Source of the DNA: Tardiphaga sp.
Lineage (GTDB): Bacteria; Pseudomonadota; Alphaproteobacteria; Rhizobiales; Xanthobacteraceae
Direction of reading: 5' to 3'
DNA length: 5,045 nucleotides
Assembly: GCA_028290765.1 (NCBI GenBank)
Contig: JAQGJF010000872.1
Location: forward strand, 1-5,045
The translations under genes were made by a program, and so were the position numbers. Positions 1-4,469 of the stretch are shown piece after piece (the stretch's first letter is position 1; each line of letters begins with the position of its first letter). The notes beneath the pieces were generated by a model. The model made no database searches, had not been told where the DNA came from, and was given only the letters and a program-made list of their open reading frames with translations.

Positions 1-638
1 TGCGATACGAACAGATAGCTCATCGCCAGCCGGTCCCGCAGGTCGGCGAGCAGCCGCAGGATCACGGCCTGGACCGACACATCGAGCGCCGAGGTGGGCT
101 CGTCGAGGATCAGCAGCGAGGGCTCGACCGCAACCGCGCGCGCGATGCCCACGCGCGCGCGCTGGCCGCCCGACAATTGATGCGGATAACGCTGCAGCAA
201 TTCTTGCGGTAGCCCGACCAATGCGGCGGTGGCGCGGACGCGCTTGTCCATCTCGGCGCCGTTGCTCATGCCGAGCAGCCGCTTCAGCGGATCGGCGATC
301 GCCTGAAACGCGCGGAACGACGGATTCAGGCTTTCGGTGGCGTCCTGGAACACGACCTGGATCCGCCGCCGGCTCGGCGAGGACGCGAATTTCGCCTGGG
401 TCATCGCGGTGAGATCCTCGCCGCCGAGCAGAATCTGTCCCGCGGTGGGATCGATCAGCCGGCCGAGCAAGCGCACCATGGTGGACTTGCCGCAACCGGA
501 TTCGCCGACCAGACCGACGCTTTCTCCGGCGCCGATCACCAGATCCACATCGTCGACCGCGTGGAGCTTGGCGCCGCGCGCCGCCCGCTTGATCGGGTAG
601 AATTTGGTCAGCGATCGGGCTTCGAGCAGCGGCGTCAT
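1..638 (-). CDS. Peptide/nickel-class ABC importer ATPase, DppF/OppF-like (3' end beyond window)
   Basis: This is the second ATP-hydrolysing subunit of the importer; it acts on the cytoplasmic face as a dimer with the neighbouring DppD-like ATPase. I translated 212 complete codons from the ATG at 638. The order of motifs is Walker A GESGCGKST (residues 45-53), Q-loop VFQD (Q98) followed by ESLNPS, ABC signature LSGGQ (155-159), Walker B LLILDEP (175-181) and D-loop SALD (183-186). The frame ends at S212 and the first two bases of the expected H-loop His codon. Relatives are about 320-350 aa, so roughly a third, including the C-terminal oligopeptide-transporter tail, lies outside. The start overlaps the upstream stop as ATGA (635-638) with no clear Shine-Dalgarno sequence, indicating translational coupling. 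All visible catalytic motifs are intact. The family is very secure; the substrate is unknown. Confidence 0.95.
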   Translation of the reverse strand, partial: MTPLLEARSLTKFYPIKRAARGAKLHAVDDVDLVIGAGESVGLVGESGCGKSTMVRLLGRLIDPTAGQILLGGEDLTAMTQAKFASSPSRRRIQVVFQDATESLNPSFRAFQAIADPLKRLLGMSNGAEMDKRVRATAALVGLPQELLQRYPHQLSGGQRARVGIARAVAVEPSLLILDEPTSALDVSVQAVILRLLADLRDRLAMSYLFVS

Positions 639-1597
639 GACAGCGGAAACCGGCAGCGCACGACATGCGTGGGCGACAATTCGGTCCAGGGAAGCTCCGC
701 CTCGTCGCAGATCGGCTGGCGCCGCTCGCAGCGTCCGCTGAAGCGGCAGGGCGGCAACTCGCTGCGCAGATCGGGCAGATGGCCGGGAATCGAATTGAGG
801 TCGTCGAGGCGCGATTCCGGCACCGGCGTGGCGGCGAGCAACTGGTGCGTATAGGGATGGGCCGGATGATCGAGAAGCGCCTCGGTGGAGGCGATCTCGA
901 CGATGTGCCCGGCATGCATGACGGCAATCCGGTCGCAATATTCGCCGGCGAGGCCGAGATCGTGGGTGATCAGCAGCGTCGACATCCGCGTCGAGCGGCT
1001 CATGTCCCTGATCAGGTCCATGATCACCGCCTGGGTCGTCACATCGAGTCCAGTCGTGGGCTCGTCCGCGATCAGGACCGACGGTGTGCAGGCCAGCGCC
1101 ATGGCGATCATCACGCGCTGACACATGCCGCCTGAAAGCTCGAACGGATAGGCTTCCGCCCGGCGTTCGGGATCGGGAATGCGGACCCGCGCCAGCGCCG
1201 CGATCGCCGCTTTCTTGAGGTCCCGGCTGGGCAGGCCGGCATGCTCCTGAAGCACGTCCTCGATCTGCTTGCCGACCTTGCGGATCGGATTGAGCGCGGT
1301 GCGGGGGCTCTGGAAGATCATCGCCATCTCGCGACCGCGCAGTTCGCGCATCGCTTCCGGCCGTGCCGCCAGAAGATCGATGCCGCCCATCGTGATATTG
1401 CCTTTGGTGATCTGTGCGGCCTCATCGTTGAGGCCCATGACGGTGTAGGCGGTGACGGATTTTCCTGATCCGCTTTCACCGACGACGCCGACGATCTCGC
1501 CGCGCGAGACCGACAGGGTCACGCTGTCCAGCGCCCGCACCACGCCGTGACGGGTGCGGAACTCCACCGACAGATTGTCGATCTCGAGTTGAGCCAT
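635..1597 (-). CDS. Peptide/nickel-class ABC importer ATPase, DppD/OppD-like
   Basis: First ATPase subunit of the importer, 320 aa, full length for the family. It has Walker A GESGSGKS (40-47), Q-loop IFQSP (Q96) then ALNP, signature LSGGM (154-158), Walker B VLIADEP (174-180), D-loop TGLD (182-185) and H-loop H212. The C-terminal oligo/dipeptide-transporter domain starts near HPAHPYT (244-250) and contains four cysteines (C284, C290, C297, C315) in the C-x5-C-x6-C-x17-C spacing seen in this subfamily. Residue 159 in LSGGMCQRV is Cys where Arg is common. I chose the ATG at 1597 (MAQLEIDNLSVEF) because family members begin just before this strand and it lies 8 nt after the permease stop. An in-frame ATG at 1612 would add five residues and overlap that stop by 7 nt. 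Neither start has a strong ribosome-binding site, which fits coupling. An open frame continues far upstream through the permease genes but is a shadow. Confidence 0.95.
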   Translation of the reverse strand: MAQLEIDNLSVEFRTRHGVVRALDSVTLSVSRGEIVGVVGESGSGKSVTAYTVMGLNDEAAQITKGNITMGGIDLLAARPEAMRELRGREMAMIFQSPRTALNPIRKVGKQIEDVLQEHAGLPSRDLKKAAIAALARVRIPDPERRAEAYPFELSGGMCQRVMIAMALACTPSVLIADEPTTGLDVTTQAVIMDLIRDMSRSTRMSTLLITHDLGLAGEYCDRIAVMHAGHIVEIASTEALLDHPAHPYTHQLLAATPVPESRLDDLNSIPGHLPDLRSELPPCRFSGRCERRQPICDEAELPWTELSPTHVVRCRFPLS

Positions 1598-1605
1598 CAC
1601 ACGCG

Positions 1606-2448
1606 TTACCATGGATCGAGGAGATCGCGTAGTCCGTCGCCCAGCATGTTGAAGGAGAACACCGCGAGCACCAGAGCGGCGCCCGGGAACATGAAGGCCC
1701 ACCATTCGCCCGAGATGATGAAGCTGGCGCCTTCCGACACCATGATGCCCCATTCCGGCGTCGGCGGCCGAACCCCGAGCCCGATGAAGGACAGACCGGC
1801 GGCATTGAGGATCGCCCATCCCATGTTGAGCGAGGCCTGCACCATCATCGGCGGCAGGATGTTCGGGACGATATGGTTCAGCAGGACGCGCAGCGAGCCG
1901 TTGCCGCCCATGCGCGCTGCCTCGACATAGCCGAGCTCGCGCCGCACGTTCACCTCGGCACGCGCGAAGCGGCAATAGAACGGCAGGTTGATGATCATCG
2001 TGGCGATGATGATGTTGGCCACGCTGTTGCCGAGTGCCACGACGATGCCCATCGCCAGCACGAACAGCGGGAAGGCCATGATGGTGTCCATGGCGCGGCC
2101 GACGATCCGGTCGGTCCAGCCGCCGAAATAACCGGCGAGCGAACCCAGCGTCAGTCCGAGCACGAACGACAGCGCCACCGCCGAGACCGCCATGCCGAGG
2201 TCGAGGCGCGCCGCCACGATGACGCGGCTGAGGATGTCGCGTCCGAGGGCGTCGGTCCCGAACGGATGCAGGGCGCTGGGCCGCGCCAGCTTGGTGGTGG
2301 CGGAGGTGGTCAGGGGATCGTACGGCGCGATGGAAGGCCCGAAAATGGCGCACAGCGCCAGCAGCGCCAGGATGATCGCGGCCACCAGCGTCAGGCGATT
2401 TTCGCCGAAGGCATAGCCGGTGTTGCGGGCCAGCGTGACAAGACTCAT
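1606..2448 (-). CDS. Peptide/nickel-class ABC importer permease, DppC/OppC-like
   Basis: Inner-membrane subunit that forms half of the translocation channel, 280 aa, a normal length for DppC. The N-terminus has one membrane segment (about 20-40) ending in APYDP (41-45). The family hallmark HPFGTDALGRDILSRV follows (61-76). The binding-protein-dependent permease core has further hydrophobic segments at about 85-107, 124-158, 199-222 and 250-270. The cytoplasmic EAA loop that docks on the ATPases is YVEAARMGGNGSLRVLLNHI (174-193). The conserved LSFIGLGVRPPTPEWG (219-234) and the terminal NMLGDGLRDLLDP (267-279) are both present, so the protein looks complete. The start ATG at 2448 is 3 nt after the upstream permease stop and has a good GAGGG ribosome-binding site inside the end of that gene. 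Confidence 0.96.
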   Translation of the reverse strand: MSLVTLARNTGYAFGENRLTLVAAIILALLALCAIFGPSIAPYDPLTTSATTKLARPSALHPFGTDALGRDILSRVIVAARLDLGMAVSAVALSFVLGLTLGSLAGYFGGWTDRIVGRAMDTIMAFPLFVLAMGIVVALGNSVANIIIATMIINLPFYCRFARAEVNVRRELGYVEAARMGGNGSLRVLLNHIVPNILPPMMVQASLNMGWAILNAAGLSFIGLGVRPPTPEWGIMVSEGASFIISGEWWAFMFPGAALVLAVFSFNMLGDGLRDLLDPW

Positions 2449-2451
2449 CGC

Positions 2452-3465
2452 TCAGCCCTCGAACCGGACGCGTGGATCGACCACCGTCGCGAAAATGTCG
2501 ACCGCTAGATTCAGCAGCACGTAAAGCGTCGCCATCATCAGGACGAAGCCCTGGACCGCCGCATAGTCGGAAGCGATGACGGCCGAAACCGCATAGGCGC
2601 CGACACCCTGCCAGCCGAACACTTGTTCGATGAGGACGTTCGAGCCCAGTAGGAAGGAGAACACCATGCCGAGCACGCTCGAGACCGGCAGCAGCACATT
2701 GCGGAAGGCGTAGGTCATCAGGATCTTGCGTACCGGCAATCCGCTGGCGCGCGCGGTGCGGATGAAGTCGCTGCCCAGCGTCTCCAGCATGGCGGCCCGC
2801 GTGATGCGCGCGATCGGCGCCAGCGCGAACAGGCCGAGCGATATCGAGGGCAGGATCAGTTGGCCCAGCGACGCCCGGAGCACCGGCCAATCGCCCGCGA
2901 GGAGCGCGTCGATGGTATAGGCCCCGGTGACATGAGGCGGTGGCGAGAAGGCGATCTCGTTCAGGCGGCCGAGCGGCTGTGGCGCCCATCCGAGCAGAAA
3001 ATAAAACACATAGACGAAGAGCAGGCCGACGAAGAAAGTCGGGAAGGCCGCGCTGACGGTGACCAGCGCGCGGCAGGCATGATCGACTGGCCCGTTGATG
3101 CGGGTCGCGGCCCAGACGCCCATCGGGATGGCGATGCTCACGGCGAACAGCAGCGCGAAGGACGACAATTCCAGCGAGGCGGGAAGCCGTTCGAGCAGGT
3201 CGGTCAGGACCGGTTGGCCTGTGGTCAGCGAATGGCCGAGATTACCCTGCGCGAGGTCGCCGATGTAGTGCACGAACTGCACGGGAAGTGGGCGGTCCAG
3301 TCCCAGCGTGGTGCGGATATTGGCGATCGAGGCGGCATTCGCGGCGGGCCCGGCGAAGTAGGCCGCCGGATCGCCGGGCAGGGCATGCGATATGAAAAAG
3401 GTGAGAACGATAACGCCCAGCAGGCTGGGGATGGTGCCAAGAAGACGTTTCCAAATGAAAGCCAT
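2452..3465 (-). CDS. Peptide/nickel-class ABC importer permease, DppB/OppB-like
   Basis: Inner-membrane partner of the DppC-like subunit, 337 aa, typical for DppB. The first membrane helix (about 9-29) is followed by LPGDPA (29-34), a DppB hallmark, and a periplasmic region with GHSL (77-80). Further hydrophobic segments lie at about 100-120, 133-160, 198-220, 262-281 and 305-328. The EAA-type ATPase-docking loop is DFIRTARASGLPVRKILMTY (233-252), followed by FRNVLLP. The C-terminus VVDPRVRF is also family-typical. This is the first gene of the ABC operon. The ATG at 3465 is preceded by only a weak AGG about 10 nt away. A strong sigma-54 promoter lies about 120 nt upstream. A binding-protein gene often sits in front of this subunit, but here there is only a 324-bp intergenic region. 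Confidence 0.96.
   Translation of the reverse strand: MAFIWKRLLGTIPSLLGVIVLTFFISHALPGDPAAYFAGPAANAASIANIRTTLGLDRPLPVQFVHYIGDLAQGNLGHSLTTGQPVLTDLLERLPASLELSSFALLFAVSIAIPMGVWAATRINGPVDHACRALVTVSAAFPTFFVGLLFVYVFYFLLGWAPQPLGRLNEIAFSPPPHVTGAYTIDALLAGDWPVLRASLGQLILPSISLGLFALAPIARITRAAMLETLGSDFIRTARASGLPVRKILMTYAFRNVLLPVSSVLGMVFSFLLGSNVLIEQVFGWQGVGAYAVSAVIASDYAAVQGFVLMMATLYVLLNLAVDIFATVVDPRVRFEG
2456..2460 (-). promoter_or_regulatory. Ribosome-binding site of the DppC-like permease
   Basis: GAGGG on the minus strand, seven bases before the ATG at 2448. It lies within the last codons of the DppB-like gene and supports both the start choice and coupled translation. It is the only clear Shine-Dalgarno sequence in the transporter operon. 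Confidence 0.6.
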
Positions 3466-3482
3466 CAGCGGTTCGCCTGCCG

Positions 3483-3584
3483 TTATTCGTCGGTGCGGCG
3501 GCTTTGCCGGAGCGCATCGGACGCATTCGGGCCCCAGTCGGGATCGAGGCGCAGCCAGGGGTCATTGGCATGCATCACAGTCAT
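3483..3584 (-). CDS. Candidate 33-aa small ORF ahead of the ABC operon (uncertain)
   Basis: A short frame from ATG at 3584 to TAA at 3483, ending 17 nt before the first permease. The peptide starts MTVMHANDPWLRLDPDWGPN and ends in a charged tail (QSRRTDE). It has no membrane segment or signal peptide, and I do not recognise a family. A second in-frame ATG is at 3575. No Shine-Dalgarno sequence precedes either ATG. The start predicted from the sigma-54 promoter (about 3585) falls at the first ATG, so translation from that transcript would be leaderless, or would need a longer transcript from the regulator side. It could be a leader peptide, the remnant of a lost upstream gene, or a chance frame within the 5' UTR. 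Chance is quite possible at this length. Confidence 0.25.
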   Translation of the reverse strand: MTVMHANDPWLRLDPDWGPNASDALRQSRRTDE

Positions 3585-3595
3585 GTCCGGATTTA

Positions 3596-3612
3596 AGCAA
3601 GTGGTGTGCCAG
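3596..3612 (-). promoter_or_regulatory. Sigma-54 (-24/-12) promoter of the ABC operon
   Basis: The minus strand reads CTGGCACACCACTTGCT. It contains the -24 element TGGCAC (3611-3606), a 5-nt spacer and the -12 element TTGC (3600-3597) followed by T. The invariant GG and GC are separated by exactly 10 nt, as sigma-54 (RpoN) requires. Against the published consensus YTGGCACG-N4-TTGCW the only core mismatch is A for the G after TGGCAC. The predicted transcription start is near 3585, leaving a 5' UTR of about 120 nt before the first permease. RpoN promoters depend on an AAA+ enhancer-binding activator, which is not encoded in this window. Confidence 0.72.
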
Positions 3613-3622
3613 CTTCATCGGA

Positions 3623-3660
3623 CTTGAGCCGCTAAAAACGCGGATCAGCCCAACCTCAAG
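3623..3660. repeat. Bulged inverted repeat upstream of the sigma-54 promoter
   Basis: On the minus strand CTTGAG (3660-3655) is followed, after 11 unpaired bases, by CCGC (3643-3640), a 7-nt loop GTTTTTA, then GCGG (3632-3629) and CTCAAG (3628-3623). The two right-hand arms are contiguous, so the fold is a 10-bp stem with one bulge. It sits about 38-75 bp upstream of the predicted start, between the candidate enhancer and the promoter. No T-run follows it, so it does not look like an intrinsic terminator. It may be a protein site or chance. Confidence 0.3.
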
Positions 3661-3674
3661 CGGCGTAGCGGTTT

Positions 3675-3693
3675 GCAACATCGCTGCTGTTGC
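3675..3693. promoter_or_regulatory. Dyad GCAACA-N7-TGTTGC, candidate enhancer (activator site)
   Basis: Perfect 6-bp arms, GCAACA (3675-3680) and TGTTGC (3688-3693), flank a 7-nt centre. The midpoint is about 99 bp upstream of the start predicted from the sigma-54 promoter, within the usual range of sites bound by sigma-54 enhancer-binding activators. The sequence does not match the NifA (TGT-N10-ACA) or NtrC consensus. The activator identity is unknown, and the dyad could equally be an operator of another regulator. Confidence 0.4.
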
Positions 3694-3743
3694 GCTCACG
3701 CGGTGGAAGCAAGAGGGTCCGCAATACCCGCTGCTGCTCTTTA

Positions 3744-3775
3744 CGCCACATGCATGAAATTCATGCTCCGTGGCG
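3744..3775. promoter_or_regulatory. Nested palindrome just downstream of the XRE-cupin gene
   Basis: The inner part is a perfect dyad GCATGAA-A-TTCATGC (3752-3766). It is flanked by outer arms CGCCAC (3744-3749) and GTGGCG (3770-3775), separated from it by 2 and 3 nt. It begins 14 nt beyond the regulator's stop codon. On the minus strand the hairpin is followed by TAAAGAG rather than a T-run, so it is not a canonical intrinsic terminator. The short, symmetric AT-centred core is more like an operator for a dimeric regulator; the adjacent XRE-cupin protein is the obvious candidate. A processing or 3'-end-stabilising hairpin is the main alternative. Confidence 0.5.
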
Positions 3776-3789
3776 CCTGATCTTTCGGC

Positions 3790-4365
3790 TCAGTGAACTT
3801 GCGGCGTGTTGACCCAGACGATCCGCGCTTCTTCCTGTCCGACATTGCGATAGCTGTTGGTCAGATAGGCTTTGAAGAAGAAGGAATCGCCTGAAGTCAT
3901 CAGATAGGTCGTGTCGTCGATGGTCAGTTCGATGGTTCCGGAAACGAGGTAGCCGACCGCTTCGCCCTGGTGGGTGATGAGGTCGATCTTCTCACCCCCC
4001 GGGGCCACCACATGGACGTTCGCCTCGAGCAGATTGCCGGCTGCCACCGGCACCAGCCGCTCATAGGTGACGCCGGTTCCGCCGCGCAGTGCGTCGACAT
4101 GCACCTTGAGCCGATCCTCCGGCTTCTGCACCAGCTTGTATTCGTCGATCTTCAGGCCGAAGAACGACGCCATGTCCCGGTCGAGCGCGTGGACCATCTT
4201 GTCGAGCATCGGCAGCGACGGCATGACTTTGCCGGCCTCGATCTTGGAGATCATGCTCTCGTCGCAGCCGACGGCCTGGGCCAGATCCCTCATGCGCAGG
4301 CCCTTGGACAACCGTGCGCGCCGGAGGCGGGGACCCACTTTCAACGTGCCGTTTTCGGAGCTCAA
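3790..4365 (-). CDS. XRE-family transcriptional regulator with C-terminal cupin domain
   Basis: DNA-binding one-domain sensor regulator of 191 aa, the usual size for HTH-cupin proteins. Residues 10-65 form the XRE helix-turn-helix, with RMRDLAQAVGCDESMISKIE (24-43) as helices 2-3 and MPSLPMLDKMVHAL after it. Residues about 113-187 form a small cupin barrel, with THQGEAVGYLVSG (131-143) as motif 1 and SGDSFFFKA (158-166) plus TNSYRN (169-174) as motif 2. The motif-2 position normally His (as in pHrfrN) is Asn170, so metal binding may be lost. The start is probably TTG at 4365: a stop lies in frame eight codons upstream with no ATG between, and GGGAAAG precedes it by 7 nt. TTG at codon 8 or GTG at codon 10 are possible. 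It probably controls the adjacent ABC operon or itself; the ligand is unknown. Confidence 0.92.
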   Translation of the reverse strand: MSSENGTLKVGPRLRRARLSKGLRMRDLAQAVGCDESMISKIEAGKVMPSLPMLDKMVHALDRDMASFFGLKIDEYKLVQKPEDRLKVHVDALRGGTGVTYERLVPVAAGNLLEANVHVVAPGGEKIDLITHQGEAVGYLVSGTIELTIDDTTYLMTSGDSFFFKAYLTNSYRNVGQEEARIVWVNTPQVH

Positions 4366-4401
4366 GGGGGCGCTTTCCCGGAGATGCTAGGTCTACCGGC
4401 G

Positions 4402-4436
4402 ATTGTATGCACAAAAATCACGTGACTGACCAGCAT
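4402..4436 (-). promoter_or_regulatory. Candidate promoter and operator of the XRE-cupin gene
   Basis: TACAAT (4407-4402, minus strand) matches the sigma-70 -10 box at five of six positions. It would start transcription about 30 nt before the TTG start codon. The -35 region is poor: TGGTCA at a long 19-nt spacing is the best I find. The same stretch carries a symmetric dyad ATGC-N7-TCACGTGA-N7-GCAT (4407-4436) overlapping the promoter, as expected for an autoregulatory operator. Promoter calls by eye are weak in a GC-rich genome. Confidence 0.35.
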
Positions 4437-4469
4437 GTTTCACGGGCCCGACGCCGGTATCGGGGTCCG

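Larger units (their letters stand above)
3466..3789. other. Intergenic regulatory region between XRE-cupin gene and ABC operon
   Basis: This 324-bp stretch separates the XRE-cupin stop from the first permease start. I see no convincing large gene in it on either strand. Right to left it holds a nested palindrome just after the regulator stop (3744-3775), a GCAACA-N7-TGTTGC dyad (3675-3693), a bulged hairpin (3623-3660), a sigma-54 promoter (3596-3612) and a 33-codon candidate small ORF (3483-3584). It is noticeably more AT-rich in places than the flanking genes. No rho-independent terminator with a T-run was seen, so read-through from the regulator gene cannot be excluded. Confidence 0.7.

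Noticed and set aside
1093..1137. Cys in LSGGMCQRV of the DppD-like ATPase as a defect
   Set aside because: The catalytic LSGG core is intact, the position follows the signature, and I believe Cys occurs there in related transporters. It is a variant, not damage.
1873..2508. Plus-strand 211-codon frame opposite the DppC-like permease
   Set aside because: His/Arg/Asp/Gln-rich antisense shadow with no recognisable domain. The opposite strand encodes intact DppC motifs.
1613..2989. Long minus-strand open frame continuous with the DppD-like ATPase, giving an apparent 784-residue protein
   Set aside because: Residues upstream of the ATPase are Arg/Pro/His-rich shadow sequence across the two permease genes, which carry all the family motifs in their own frames. 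It is not a fusion protein.
3242..3571. Minus-strand 109-codon frame overlapping the start of the DppB-like gene and the intergenic region
   Set aside because: It runs out of frame through the first permease's N-terminal coding sequence and has shadow-like composition. The 33-codon frame next to it is the better small-ORF candidate.
2860..3627. Plus-strand 255-codon frame opposite the DppB-like permease
   Set aside because: Low-complexity Gln/Arg/Gly/Glu composition typical of antisense frames in GC-rich genes. It matches no family and lies over a fully supported permease.
3654..3659. TTGAGG with a downstream TTTAGC as a sigma-70 promoter for the ABC operon
   Set aside because: The -10 match is only three of six. 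The nearby sigma-54 promoter is far stronger and better placed.
3392..3757. Plus-strand 121-codon frame across the intergenic region
   Set aside because: No recognisable domain or ribosome-binding site. It crosses the permease N-terminus, the sigma-54 promoter and the dyads on the opposite strand.
4447..4464. CCCGA-N8-TCGGG hairpin just after the TetR stop, as a terminator
   Set aside because: Only a 5-bp stem and no T-run on the minus strand, so it does not qualify as an intrinsic terminator.
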